A stretch of 64,000 nucleotides of DNA, from positions 248,001 through 312,000 of the forward strand of contig NZ_FTNY01000003.1 of NCBI RefSeq assembly GCF_900156575.1, written 5' to 3'. The position numbers were made by a program, and so were the translations under genes. The notes under the pieces are model-generated. The model searched no databases. It was given only the letters and a program-made list of their open reading frames with translations, and had not been told where the DNA came from. Origin of the DNA: Chryseobacterium shigense. GTDB lineage: Bacteria; Bacteroidota; Bacteroidia; Flavobacteriales; Weeksellaceae. Within the stretch, counting starts at the first letter, position 1. Every line of letters begins with the position of its first letter. Below, one piece after another: positions 1-8,825 of the stretch.

Positions 1-18
1 ACAATAGTAATTTTTACA

Positions 19-1389
19 TTATGCGTTTTCAGAAGGTGGCAAAATTTTATATAATTTGTCGGATAAACGAACTCTGAACGGAAGTTCAAAAGTAATCTGA
101 TCTCCGGTTTTTGCTGTTTCACAAGGCCCTCCATTTACATGAATCTCAGTAATGGTTACTTCTTGCTCACCGGTTGTCGGACCTGAAATTAATACCTTAT
201 CTCCTACTGAAAGTTCTTTATTTTCAATCAAAAACTGTGCAATCTTTGATTTTGTATAATAATGTTCTGCCTTACCAAGCAGTACTTTTTTTACGGATAT
301 TTTTTTGCGGATATTTTTGGTTTGAGCTTTTGCTAAAGGTTGAACGGAAGAGTCACCCGAAGTTTTAAATTTCAAAGCATCAGACTTTCCTTTTCTAAAT
401 ACTTTATTTCCTACCTTCAGTCCTTCTCTTAATTTCACCTGTTCAGCTAAAGGTAAATGAGTAATATCCAGACATTCTGTAGAACAGCAATTTTCCATCA
501 CCGCTTTACACTCGTCACACTGAATAAATAACAAATGACAGGCATCATTAGAACAGTTGGTATGGTTATCGCAGGGTTTCCCGCACTGATGGCATTTCGA
601 AATAATATCGTCTGTAATTCGTTCTCCCAAACGATGATCGAATACGAAGTTCTTACCGATAAATTTGCTTTTTATCCCTTCTTCTTTGATCTGACGGGTA
701 TATTCAATGATCCCGCCTTCCAATTGAAATACATTTTTAAAACCCTGATGTTTGAAATAGGCACTCGCTTTTTCACAACGAATTCCACCGGTACAATACA
801 TCAAAAGGTTTTTATCTTCTTTAAAATCCTGTAATTGGTCGTTGATAATCGGTAAACTTTCTCTGAAGTTTTCTACATCCGGAGTAATTGCTCCTTCGAA
901 ATGCCCTACTTCACTTTCGTAGTGGTTTCTAAAATCAACGACAATGGTATTGGGATCTTCCAGTAAATCATTAAATTCCTGTGCTTTCAGGTGAACTCCT
1001 TTATTGGTAACATCAAAGGTATCATCATTCAAACCGTCGGCAACAATTTTAGGTCTTACTTTAATCGTTAATTTCAGGAAGGAATGGTTGTCTTGCTCAA
1101 CCGCTACATTTAAACGAATTCCTTTCATAAATTCATACCCTTCAAGGGTATCGCGAAATGCTTCAAACTGATCTGCAGGAATACTCATCTGAGCATTGAT
1201 TCCTTCATGAGCAACATAAATACGACCCAATGCATCCAGTGCATTCCAGGCTATAAATAATTCGTCGCGAAATTTTTTGGGATCTTCAATTTTGGCATAC
1301 GCATAGAAAGACAATGTAAGACGTTGCTTACCAGCTTCATCAATAAGTTGAGCTCTTTCTTCTGCGCTTAAGGTGTTATACAGTTGCAT
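19..1389 (-). CDS. trhO: tRNA uridine(34) hydroxylase TrhO (rhodanese family)
   Basis: TrhO enzymes hydroxylate U34 of certain tRNAs to 5-hydroxyuridine without prephenate. This protein has the N-terminal UPF0176 domain (about residues 20-110) and a rhodanese domain whose active-site loop reads MYCTGGIRCEK near residue 200. A cysteine-rich segment of CxxC pairs follows at about 265-305. At 456 aa it is about 100 residues longer than the usual 350-aa enzyme. The extra tail (about 360-456) looks like the translation-factor-like beta-barrel found at the C-terminus of U32 peptidases, with a VGDKVLISGPTTG stretch. A Bacteroidota -7 box (TATATTTG, minus strand) lies at 1424-1431, 34 bp upstream of the start. 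The family call is firm; the role of the tail is inference. Confidence 0.93.
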   Translation of the reverse strand: MQLYNTLSAEERAQLIDEAGKQRLTLSFYAYAKIEDPKKFRDELFIAWNALDALGRIYVAHEGINAQMSIPADQFEAFRDTLEGYEFMKGIRLNVAVEQDNHSFLKLTIKVRPKIVADGLNDDTFDVTNKGVHLKAQEFNDLLEDPNTIVVDFRNHYESEVGHFEGAITPDVENFRESLPIINDQLQDFKEDKNLLMYCTGGIRCEKASAYFKHQGFKNVFQLEGGIIEYTRQIKEEGIKSKFIGKNFVFDHRLGERITDDIISKCHQCGKPCDNHTNCSNDACHLLFIQCDECKAVMENCCSTECLDITHLPLAEQVKLREGLKVGNKVFRKGKSDALKFKTSGDSSVQPLAKAQTKNIRKKISVKKVLLGKAEHYYTKSKIAQFLIENKELSVGDKVLISGPTTGEQEVTITEIHVNGGPCETAKTGDQITFELPFRVRLSDKLYKILPPSENA

Positions 1390-1423
1390 GCTATAAACGT
1401 TTTAAGTGAGAAAAATATTTCTG

Positions 1424-1431
1424 CAAATATA
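1424..1431 (-). promoter_or_regulatory. -7 promoter element for trhO
   Basis: On the minus strand this reads TATATTTG, a perfect match to the Bacteroidota -7 consensus TAnnTTTG, 34 bp upstream of the trhO start codon. Confidence 0.6.
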
Positions 1432-1799
1432 GTAATTTTTCAATTGAGTTCCTTTTTGGGAACATCATGTCATATACAAATGACCAATGAATACTACATC
1501 ATCAGTGTATTATTGCGTGAACAATTGGCAGATAGAAGACATTTCAATTAATTGTCGTACCTTAATCTTGACATTTTTTTCTTTTTCCGGCTTACAAAAT
1601 GTCACATTTTTCCTTTAATATTTTTTTAAGTTGTGTTAATACACCATTGAAGATTACGACATAATGCATAAAATGACATAATAGCCGTTAAATTTTAGTT
1701 AAAATTGAAACATAGCATGCTAATTGCTTACTTATTTAGCATTAAATTTGTTTACGATAAAACAAAAAAAATCAATAAATAAAAAAAGAAAGATATACA
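1432..1799 (+). promoter_or_regulatory. Intergenic region with htrA promoter
   Basis: This gene-free AT-rich stretch separates divergent trhO and htrA. The clearest element is TAAATTTG at 1743-1750, a -7 box 50 bp ahead of the htrA ATG. A TTG at 1724-1726 could be the -33 element, though the 16-bp spacer is shorter than usual. An inverted pair gttcc/ggaac around 1446-1462 is short. I see no open reading frame worth calling. Confidence 0.5.
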
Positions 1800-3329
1800 A
1801 TGAAGAGTACTTTAAAAAAACTATTACCATTTGCGGTAGTCGGAGTGATCTCCGGAGCTACTACCGTTGGCACCTTACAATATTTCGGTCATCACTCTAA
1901 TAATGGCGACCAGTCGTACTTTACATCAGCAGCTCCCAATGCATCATTTGTAGGAATGAATACCGGAACTGTAGGCGACGATTTTGTAAAGGCGTCAAAA
2001 ACTACCGTTCCTGCGGTGGTAACCATTAAAAATTACCAAAGCAGATCGACGAGCAGAGCTTCAGAACAGGATCTGTTTGATTTCTTCTTCGGAGATCCTT
2101 TCGGCGGAAGAGGAGGACAGCAGAGACAGAAGCAGCAGGCTCCGGACAATATGCCATCGGGAATGGGATCGGGAGTGATCATTTCGCCGGACGGATATAT
2201 CATCTCTAACAACCACGTTGTAGCAGGGGCTAATAAACTGGAAGTCGTATTAAGCAACAAAAAATCTTATATAGCCACTCTTGTAGGAACCGATCCAAAC
2301 ACGGATATCTCTTTATTGAAGATTGAAGAAAAAGGTCTTCCCTATTTAAATTTTGCCAATTCTGATAATATTGAAGTTGGACAGTGGGTACTTGCGGTAG
2401 GTAACCCGCTTGGATTAAACTCTACGGTAACAGCAGGTATTGTTTCTGCCAAAGGCAGAGGAATCGGTATTCTTGGAGGACAGGGCAAAGCGACAAACCC
2501 TATTGAAAGCTTTATCCAGACCGATGCCGCCATCAACCCGGGTAACTCAGGAGGAGCATTGGTTAATGTCAACGGTGATCTTATTGGAATCAACTCTGCG
2601 ATCCAGTCTACTACAGGTTATTATCAGGGATATGGATTTGCAGTTCCGGCTAACCTGGCAAGAAAGATTGTGGAGGATATCAAGAAATTCGGAATTGTAC
2701 AACGAGGATTCTTAGGGGTATCATCATTAGACCTTTCCAATGACCAGCAGGTAGCGGCATACAACAAGCAGTTCAAAACCAATATTAAATCCGGTGCTGG
2801 AGTTTATGTAACAGGATTTGGAGATAGCAGCGGCGCAGAAGATGCAGGTCTGAAAAAAGGTGATATCATTACGAAGATCGACAGCTATGACATTACCGAC
2901 TTTGCCGATCTTTCTATGTCTATCGGCAGCAAACGTCCTGGTGATAAAGTTCAGGTAACTTATGCCAGAAACGGGAAAGAAAGTACTACTACAGTAACGC
3001 TGAAAGACCAGAAAGGAGGTACAACGACCAGAACAAAGGCTGACCTAAGCGTCACTGAAAAAATTGGAGCAGACTTTGATCCGCTTACTGAAAAATTCAA
3101 AACAGAATATGGATTAAACAGTGGGGTGGTTGCTAAAAATGTAAGTGAAGGAAGCGAGATGGCTAAGATCGGAATTGTAGATAATTATATCATTATTGAG
3201 ATCAACGGGAAGCCTGTGAATTCACAGAAAGATGTAGAAAAGGTCCTTGAGAAATACCAGGGTAATGTACAGGTGAAATTTGTAGATGACTACGGTAGAA
3301 TCTATACCAAAGGATTCAAAATGCCTTAA
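1800..3329 (+). CDS. Periplasmic serine protease, HtrA/DegP (Do) family
   Basis: ATP-independent envelope protease/chaperone that degrades misfolded proteins. A Sec signal or anchor occupies residues 1-30. The trypsin-like domain shows the triad: His139 in NNHVV, Asp169 in TDISLLKI and Ser250 in GNSGGAL. Two PDZ domains follow, at about 305-405 and 425-509, with QRGFLGV at the start of the first. A Gly/Gln-rich loop (about 100-118) precedes the catalytic core, like the LA loop of DegP. The length (509 aa) is normal for Bacteroidota Do proteases. The gene is monocistronic, with its own promoter and a strong bidirectional terminator at 3361-3390. No missing residues were seen. Confidence 0.95.
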   Translation: MKSTLKKLLPFAVVGVISGATTVGTLQYFGHHSNNGDQSYFTSAAPNASFVGMNTGTVGDDFVKASKTTVPAVVTIKNYQSRSTSRASEQDLFDFFFGDPFGGRGGQQRQKQQAPDNMPSGMGSGVIISPDGYIISNNHVVAGANKLEVVLSNKKSYIATLVGTDPNTDISLLKIEEKGLPYLNFANSDNIEVGQWVLAVGNPLGLNSTVTAGIVSAKGRGIGILGGQGKATNPIESFIQTDAAINPGNSGGALVNVNGDLIGINSAIQSTTGYYQGYGFAVPANLARKIVEDIKKFGIVQRGFLGVSSLDLSNDQQVAAYNKQFKTNIKSGAGVYVTGFGDSSGAEDAGLKKGDIITKIDSYDITDFADLSMSIGSKRPGDKVQVTYARNGKESTTTVTLKDQKGGTTTRTKADLSVTEKIGADFDPLTEKFKTEYGLNSGVVAKNVSEGSEMAKIGIVDNYIIIEINGKPVNSQKDVEKVLEKYQGNVQVKFVDDYGRIYTKGFKMP

Positions 3330-3360
3330 TAAACAAAGACAATCGTCTTTTCATATCAAT

Positions 3361-3390
3361 AAAAAACGCTGCAAATTTGCAGCGTTTTTT
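3361..3390. terminator. Bidirectional intrinsic terminator
   Basis: A near-perfect palindrome: AACGCTGCAAA pairs with TTTGCAGCGTT, flanked by A-run and T-run. It lies between convergent htrA and the membrane-protein gene ending at 3390, so it can serve both strands. Confidence 0.85.
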
Positions 3391-3845
3391 TATTTTGTTT
3401 TATTCATTTTTTCAGCAATCCTTTTCTTCTTATTCCGCTCATAAATAACTTCTACGATCTTTCCTCCTATCCACGAAAACGGGAAAAACGTGAGGAAAAT
3501 AGAAATCTTATAAAACGTAGGATGGTATGGAAATATAATAACATCCAGCATGGCGATGAAAAGCATAATGAAGCCGATAAGAATAGCATAGGCTACTTTC
3601 GCATACTTCACAATAAGAGCAGTAGCTACTCCTCCTATGGTAGAGCCCAGCCCGGAAATAAACAGCAGAAATCCGAAAAATGCATTATCATCTTTCATAC
3701 TGAAAAGGAATCTCTGCCAATGCTCAAAAGGGGCAAAAGCTTCGAAAGTGATCCATTGCGGAAAAACCCTTATACCAAGAGTGATCATAAGCCCTGTTAT
3801 ACCAAGGCCCACCAGAACCGCAATTGTATTTCTAATAAAATTCAT
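3390..3845 (-). CDS. Hypothetical four-TM membrane protein
   Basis: A 151-aa integral membrane protein with four hydrophobic segments at about residues 8-28, 53-78, 84-106 and 113-135, and a basic C-terminal tail (ERNKKKRIAEKMNKTK). I do not recognise a family with confidence. Its start codon shares one base with the ridA stop (TAATG), so the two are almost certainly co-transcribed and translationally coupled. The coupling does not by itself show a functional link. Confidence 0.7.
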   Translation of the reverse strand: MNFIRNTIAVLVGLGITGLMITLGIRVFPQWITFEAFAPFEHWQRFLFSMKDDNAFFGFLLFISGLGSTIGGVATALIVKYAKVAYAILIGFIMLFIAMLDVIIFPYHPTFYKISIFLTFFPFSWIGGKIVEVIYERNKKKRIAEKMNKTK

Positions 3846-4225
3846 TAATCCTGATGTGCAATCATAGAAATTTCAATATCAACATTCTTAGGCAGACATG
3901 AAACCTGTACAGTTTCACGAGCCGGATAGCTGTCTGCATCAAGATATGAAGCATAAATATCATTCATTACGGCAAAGTCATCCATGCTCTTAAGGAAGAT
4001 GGTCGCTTTGACAACATTTTTAAACGCCATTCCTGCTTCTGTAAGAATAGCCTCAAGGTTTTTCATGACCTGATGCGTTTCCTTCTCAATTCCCTCTACC
4101 AATTTACCAGTCGCCGGATCTACAGGAATCTGCCCGGAAATATATAAAATTCCGTTCGCCATATTAGCTTGTGAATAAGGCCCGATTGCTGCAGGTGCGT
4201 TAACTGTGTTGATTATTTGTTTCAT
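3845..4225 (-). CDS. ridA: RidA family reactive enamine/imine deaminase
   Basis: RidA hydrolyses reactive 2-aminoacrylate-type enamines released by PLP enzymes. The 126-aa length is standard. Visible family features are the N-terminal AIGPYSQA, the SGQIPVDPATG stretch, the catalytic-site Arg in PARETVQV and the C-terminal VDIEISMIA. It shares a TAATG junction with the downstream membrane gene. A -7 box (TATATTTG, minus) lies at 4327-4334, and a 16-bp perfect palindrome sits just upstream of it. A 26-codon open frame (4228-4308) lies in the leader and ends 2 nt before this start codon. Confidence 0.93.
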   Translation of the reverse strand: MKQIINTVNAPAAIGPYSQANMANGILYISGQIPVDPATGKLVEGIEKETHQVMKNLEAILTEAGMAFKNVVKATIFLKSMDDFAVMNDIYASYLDADSYPARETVQVSCLPKNVDIEISMIAHQD

Positions 4226-4227
4226 AT

Positions 4228-4308
4228 CTAGATATTTATTTTTCCAAGGTCATCATCACTATTTCCTTTAATTGCCTTGTAAGCCAATTCCGTCAATAAT
4301 GATTTCAT
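4228..4308 (-). CDS. Small upstream ORF (26 aa) in the ridA leader
   Basis: Between the predicted ridA promoter and its start lies an ATG-initiated frame of 26 codons ending in TAG, 2 nt before the ridA ATG. The peptide begins MKSLLTELAYKAIK and ends GKINI. It is too short to assign by composition. Its placement fits a leader peptide coupled to ridA or a genuine small protein. It could also be chance. Confidence 0.35.
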   Translation of the reverse strand: MKSLLTELAYKAIKGNSDDDLGKINI

Positions 4309-4326
4309 TAGATTTTATTTTGGTTG

Positions 4327-4358
4327 CAAATATAAAATTTATATTGACAATTGTCAAT
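4327..4358 (-). promoter_or_regulatory. ridA promoter with 16-bp palindromic operator candidate
   Basis: TATATTTG on the minus strand (4327-4334) matches the -7 consensus. Directly upstream, 4343-4358 is a perfect 16-bp palindrome, ATTGACAATTGTCAAT, which covers the expected spacer and -33 position. Palindromes there usually bind a dimeric repressor; no regulator gene is next to it, so the binder is unknown. Confidence 0.5.
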
Positions 4359-4364
4359 TTGATA

Positions 4365-6950
4365 TTAGAAAGGTGCATTAGGCTGCGTAAAACTTCTGTC
4401 TTTGTATTTCAGCGCATCGCTTAAGATATTGGCCTTGATACCGATAAAGAAGTCATACACCTTATATTGACCGAAAGGAACCCAGTTAAAGTTGATCGTG
4501 AAACTTCGCTGATCTCTGGAGAACCCGATTCTGGTATATGCCAGATCTTTCGTTACTAGGTCAAAATGTGTACTCCCGTTGATATTCCAGTAAGGAGTAA
4601 GCTTGATACTACCGTCAAGACCTACAGAAGCAATTTTATTGCCAAGCGCTGAAAGTCCTTTAGAATAGGCGTAGTTTGCGTTGATATTTAAAGTCCATGC
4701 CTGATCGAAATGGGCATAATTATCATCATCAAAATAATAATTTTCATTTCTCACTTCTCCTTTCGACGGATACTTCTTGGCGTAATCTGTTTTCTCGCCG
4801 AAAATCTCACTGCTCAAAGGATAGGATAGCTGTACGTTGAATCCCTGCACACTGAAGTGACCGAACTCCTCTGTTCTGATTCCCTGGGTAGCACCCGGAG
4901 CAAAATAGATTTTATACGGTTCCAGCGCAAGACTTGTGTTAACGCTTAGTTTATTATTAAAGAAAGAAGACTGTCCATTGATGCTGAATACAGACCACGG
5001 GTGATCTTTTGCTGCAAAATTGTAATTTCCGGAAAGGTTAAGAGATTCAAAGATCTTTATTTTTTTCACCCCGGTAGAGTCACTTTTAGATTTCACCTTC
5101 ATTTCGATATTGTTTCCAATATTGAAACCTAGTGCTCCTACAACACCACTTGAAGGAGTTCCTACAATTCCTTTTTCAAAAATAGAATAAGGTGTCAGAG
5201 CCCCCTGTGCATTATAGTAATTCTTATAGTACCCAAAGCCAGGACTTGAGAAATCCGGTGAATAGGTAAAACTAAGACTTGGCGTCATCATGTGTCTTAC
5301 GGCTTCCACTACAGATCCTTTCTTGAACTTCAGCATTCCGTAAAGCGTTGTCTGAAGACTCGCTGATGATGAAAACGTGGAGTACCCTGCTACATTTTTC
5401 TGAATTTCGTCTACCTCCGCTCCCTTTACAGGATCATAATACTTGTTAAGAGTTTTTGTCGTTAAAGCGTTATCAACATTCGCTGTTAAGCTGAAGGTAA
5501 AATATTTGGCTAATGTGGTATTGGTTCCTAAAGCAATATTATTTTTAAGTCCAGTTTGCATTTTATCCCACATAGCTTTGGTAAAAAGCTCATTTTCCTG
5601 TGTGCTGACGTAATTGGTAAGATTAAAACCTGTATTTACCGTAATGTTTTCAAGAAGTCCCTGTCTTACTCCTGTTTTTGATTTAAACAGGTAGAACTGG
5701 TTGATTGCCACATTCATCTGAGGAAGACGAAGATCTGCCAGTCCGGTTGCAAAGTTTTGAGAATACGATGCCGATCCGGTGATGGTGGCAGGCAGTTTCA
5801 AAAATCTTTTGGTCACCGTTACCGCTGAGCTCTGCTGCGTATTCAGGACATTCTGGTTGAAAATATAGTTGTTGTTTAGTGGATTGTTGTAAAACTTTGT
5901 ACTTACAATATCTACTGAAGCACTAAACGTCAGGAAAGGGTTAGATTTTGAATCCTGAGTATGGGTCCAGGCAATTCTGTACGTACTGTTTTTCGTGTAA
6001 TCATCCAGACCTTTGATTCCTCTTACCATTGTTCCTACATCTGCCGTAAAGGTTCCGGAATACCGGTATTTCTTCAGATAATTCATCTGCGGTCTTAAAT
6101 TCCAGCTCCCTTTGGTATATATATCAGCGAGAACTTTAAGGTCAAAATGTTCCCCTATCGGCTGATAATATCCAAGCCCGTTCAGGAAAAACCCTACATC
6201 TTCCCTTTCCCCGAAACTCGGGATCAGGATACCTGCTGCTCTTTTTTCTGAAAACGGAAGGATCGCAAATGGAAGAATAAGAGGAGTGGGAACCTTTTCG
6301 ATGTACATCTGAATAGGTCCTGTGACAATCTGTGATTTATTTTTGGTCTTGATCAGCTTGATGTTGGAGGCACGCATAAAATAATCCGACGCGGTATCTT
6401 TTTTCTTGATATAATATTCGTCGGTCGTATAATCTGCATTTCTCATGGCAAAGACAGAGTCGCTATACTTTTTAGTTTTCTGTGCCGTAATGACCCCGCC
6501 ACTTTCTTCCGTTCTGGCATTGAAAGCGATTGCTTGTCTGGTTTTTGTATTGTAGCTGAACTCGTTGGTTTCATACTTTTTACCCGCCTGGGTAGTAATC
6601 ACGGGTTCAATAATTTTTCCTAAAGAATCTAATTTTCCACGGGCATAGATCAGATTTTTATTATCATCGATAGAAATATAATCTGCATCAATCTGCATGT
6701 CCTGGTATTTTACCTGGGCATTTTTATTCAGGAATGTCATCTTTTTGGGAACATCTCTTCGCTGATCGTCCGCTTTTGTACGGAGAATATCATCTAAAGC
6801 TTCCTTTTTTACAACAATGGTATCCTTTTTGGAAATAGTATCATTAACCACATTTTTAGGCAATTTTTCAGGGGTTTTCTGTGCTAAAAAATTGTTAAAA
6901 ATTAGGATAATTAAAATTTGTAATATATTTTTGAGGACGGTTTTGGCCAA
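4365..6950 (-). CDS. lptD: LPS-assembly outer-membrane protein LptD (Bacteroidota type)
   Basis: Outer-membrane translocon that inserts lipopolysaccharide into the outer leaflet with LptE. A signal peptide covers residues 1-24. An OstA-like periplasmic domain (about 70-210) contains NAQVKYQDMQIDADYISID, followed by LPFAILPFSEKRAAGILIPSFG, the hallmark entry into the LptD barrel. The rest (about 235-861) is a large beta-barrel rich in aromatic/glycine alternation. The 861-aa length fits the flavobacterial form. The gene is divergent from the cell-wall amidase, with only 53 bp between the starts. I am confident of the family; the symbol follows homology. Confidence 0.88.
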   Translation of the reverse strand: MAKTVLKNILQILIILIFNNFLAQKTPEKLPKNVVNDTISKKDTIVVKKEALDDILRTKADDQRRDVPKKMTFLNKNAQVKYQDMQIDADYISIDDNKNLIYARGKLDSLGKIIEPVITTQAGKKYETNEFSYNTKTRQAIAFNARTEESGGVITAQKTKKYSDSVFAMRNADYTTDEYYIKKKDTASDYFMRASNIKLIKTKNKSQIVTGPIQMYIEKVPTPLILPFAILPFSEKRAAGILIPSFGEREDVGFFLNGLGYYQPIGEHFDLKVLADIYTKGSWNLRPQMNYLKKYRYSGTFTADVGTMVRGIKGLDDYTKNSTYRIAWTHTQDSKSNPFLTFSASVDIVSTKFYNNPLNNNYIFNQNVLNTQQSSAVTVTKRFLKLPATITGSASYSQNFATGLADLRLPQMNVAINQFYLFKSKTGVRQGLLENITVNTGFNLTNYVSTQENELFTKAMWDKMQTGLKNNIALGTNTTLAKYFTFSLTANVDNALTTKTLNKYYDPVKGAEVDEIQKNVAGYSTFSSSASLQTTLYGMLKFKKGSVVEAVRHMMTPSLSFTYSPDFSSPGFGYYKNYYNAQGALTPYSIFEKGIVGTPSSGVVGALGFNIGNNIEMKVKSKSDSTGVKKIKIFESLNLSGNYNFAAKDHPWSVFSINGQSSFFNNKLSVNTSLALEPYKIYFAPGATQGIRTEEFGHFSVQGFNVQLSYPLSSEIFGEKTDYAKKYPSKGEVRNENYYFDDDNYAHFDQAWTLNINANYAYSKGLSALGNKIASVGLDGSIKLTPYWNINGSTHFDLVTKDLAYTRIGFSRDQRSFTINFNWVPFGQYKVYDFFIGIKANILSDALKYKDRSFTQPNAPF

Positions 6951-7003
6951 TTTTGTTATATATAATTAAGGCTCAAAATTAGTATAATTTTTAAAACTGT
7001 AAG

Positions 7004-8293
7004 ATGTACAAACAAAAATTTAAAATAATTTTATCATTTTTCCTTATTCTTTCAAGCACTTTATTTTTTTCGCAAAAGAAATTTACGATCGTTTTAGATG
7101 CTGGACATGGGGGAAGTGATCATGGAGCGAACAGGTCTTATGCGGATATTGGAAGGGTTGCAGAAAAAGACGTTACGCTTGCCGTTACCTTAAAAGTAGG
7201 GGCAATGTTGGAGAAAAACAGAGATTTCAAAGTAATATACACCCGTAAGTTTGATGAATACCCTTCACTTTCGGACAGAACCAATCTGGCCAACAGAAGT
7301 AAAGCTGACCTTTTTGTTTCCATCCACTGTAATTCCTCACAGCGCCCTACAGCCTACGGAACAGAAACGTATGTACAGGGACCTAACCAGAATGATGAAA
7401 ACCTTGAAGTGGCCAAAAGAGAGAATGATGTAATCTTTCTTGATGAAAAAGATAAGCAGACCTTCGGCTCTTATAATCCGAGTTCTCCGGAATCTCTTAT
7501 TGCCCTGAAACTTCAGCAGAACAAATATCTGGAGTCTAGTTTACTGCTTGGCGGACTGGTGGAAGGTAATTTCGTGAATAAAGATAAAAGATTCTCAAGA
7601 GGCGTTTTCCAGAAAAACCTTCACGTACTTCGTATGAATGCGATGCCATCTGTATTGATAGAAACCGGTTTCATCAATCATCCTGAAGAAAGCCATTACC
7701 TTGCGTCTGAAAAGGGGCAGCAAGAAATTTCTGAAAGTATCTATAACGCTATCATCGATTATAAAAAAGCGATTGACAGAAAAACAGGAGGTTCTTCCAT
7801 AGCAACCAGAAAACCTGAACCTGAGAAACCGGCAGAAACCCCATTGAAAAATGATTTCAGGATTTTACTGCTAAGTTCTCCTACCAAATACAACGATGGA
7901 GATCCCGCTTTAAAAGGATTAAATTATATTCTTCCAATCAAAGACAACGGACAGTACAAGTATTATTATGGGGTGACCAATATGGCTTCTGTAAAAGATA
8001 TCAATTTAAAAACAGCTAAAGATGCAGGTTTCAGAAATGCGTATGCAGTAGGATTTATGCCTAATCAAAAACTGTTGACAGGCTATTATACCATTGAGGT
8101 TTATACTGGCGAAAAGCTGAATGGAAATTCATTTATCCTTCAGACACTTAAGGATGTGGAAAGGAATAAAGACAGCGGAGTTTTTTACTATACCTATGGT
8201 AAAGTTTTCACTTTGGAGGATGCGGTAAAGCTTCAAAAAGACCTTGAATCCAAGGGAATCAAGAACACGATTATTCAAAAAGTTTTTAAATAA
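7004..8293 (+). CDS. N-acetylmuramoyl-L-alanine amidase with C-terminal SPOR-like region
   Basis: Zinc amidase that cleaves the amide between MurNAc and the peptide stem during cell separation. A signal peptide covers residues 1-23. The Amidase_3 domain (about 27-250) shows the Zn-site DAGHGGSDHG, the second ligand Glu in AEKDV, the HCNS His and the catalytic Glu in VLIETGFINHPEES. A linker rich in Pro/Glu/Lys (about 265-283) leads to a C-terminal domain (about 285-429) built of SPOR-like repeats. It is divergently oriented to lptD, so two envelope-biogenesis genes share a 53-bp intergenic region. Confidence 0.93.
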   Translation: MYKQKFKIILSFFLILSSTLFFSQKKFTIVLDAGHGGSDHGANRSYADIGRVAEKDVTLAVTLKVGAMLEKNRDFKVIYTRKFDEYPSLSDRTNLANRSKADLFVSIHCNSSQRPTAYGTETYVQGPNQNDENLEVAKRENDVIFLDEKDKQTFGSYNPSSPESLIALKLQQNKYLESSLLLGGLVEGNFVNKDKRFSRGVFQKNLHVLRMNAMPSVLIETGFINHPEESHYLASEKGQQEISESIYNAIIDYKKAIDRKTGGSSIATRKPEPEKPAETPLKNDFRILLLSSPTKYNDGDPALKGLNYILPIKDNGQYKYYYGVTNMASVKDINLKTAKDAGFRNAYAVGFMPNQKLLTGYYTIEVYTGEKLNGNSFILQTLKDVERNKDSGVFYYTYGKVFTLEDAVKLQKDLESKGIKNTIIQKVFK

Positions 8294-8307
8294 TTTGAAA
8301 AATAATT

Positions 8308-8337
8308 TTGAAGTTAAAAAGTTAATCACTACTTTTG
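8308..8337 (+). promoter_or_regulatory. Promoter of the first tRNA-Glu
   Basis: A TTG at 8308-8310 is separated by 19 bp from TACTTTTG at 8330-8337, a textbook Bacteroidota sigma factor promoter. The tRNA begins 15 bp further on. Confidence 0.8.
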
Positions 8338-8351
8338 CAACCTCAAAATTT

Positions 8352-8426
8352 GGCCTATTCGTCTAGTGGTTAGGACTCAAGGTTTTCATCCTTGCAACAG
8401 GAGTTCGATTCTCCTATAGGCTACCA
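8352..8426 (+). tRNA. tRNA-Glu (TTC), CCA encoded
   Basis: The cloverleaf closes fully: acceptor GGCCTAT pairs with ATAGGCT (one G-U), anticodon stem CAAGG pairs with CCTTG, and the T stem AGGAG pairs with CTCCT around TTCGATT. The anticodon loop TTTTCAT at 8383-8389 gives anticodon TTC. The discriminator is A8423 and CCA is encoded at 8424-8426. It differs from the two other tRNA-Glu copies in the acceptor, anticodon and T stems. Confidence 0.95.
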
Positions 8427-8437
8427 AATTTGATATC

Positions 8438-8758
8438 ATGCCGGATTTAAAAATACAAGAAGCAAAACTTCTTTTTAAGAAAATCCACTCTAACCCAAAA
8501 AGTTACGATTTACAAATCAATGAAGACGGGATTACAGGCAGGGATGATAAAATAAGTTTCAGACTTTACAGGACTGGAGAAAGGGTCGCCTTTGAAGTAA
8601 CAATTGATGGACTTACCTTCACCAATACCACTGGAGAATGGAACAACGCAATGATTATGCTAAGTAGCACAATCAAGAAAATAGAACGAGAACAAGAGAA
8701 TTTAAAAATAGAACAAGCAATAGATAAACTCAGAAAATACCTGTCAGAAGAAAATTAA
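8438..8758 (+). CDS. Hypothetical 106-aa soluble protein
   Basis: A small gene between a tRNA-Glu and rpsT, starting 11 nt after the tRNA CCA end. It is charged, with no signal peptide or membrane segment. The middle looks beta-rich (EDGITGRDDKISFRLYR, VAFEVTIDG) and the C-terminal third is a Lys/Glu-rich helix (KKIEREQENLKIEQAI). I do not recognise a family. It may be read from the tRNA promoter. Confidence 0.6.
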   Translation: MPDLKIQEAKLLFKKIHSNPKSYDLQINEDGITGRDDKISFRLYRTGERVAFEVTIDGLTFTNTTGEWNNAMIMLSSTIKKIEREQENLKIEQAIDKLRKYLSEEN

Positions 8759-8776
8759 AAATTTTTAAAAATAAAT

Positions 8777-8807
8777 TTGGCAGATTAAAAAAAAGTTTAT
8801 AGTTTTG
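8777..8807 (+). promoter_or_regulatory. rpsT promoter
   Basis: TTG at 8777-8779, 20 bp, then TAGTTTTG at 8800-8807. Transcription should begin near 8813, which rules out the in-frame ATG at 8805 as the rpsT start and supports 8826. Confidence 0.8.
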
Positions 8808-8825
8808 CACTCACATTTGAACGAT

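Noticed and set aside
2033..2715. Antisense and alternate-frame open frames inside htrA
   Set aside because: They lie wholly within a well-supported protease gene and show no protein features of their own.
8805..8825. Longer S20 start at ATG 8805
   Set aside because: The codon overlaps the -7 promoter box; the canonical MANHKSA start is at 8826.
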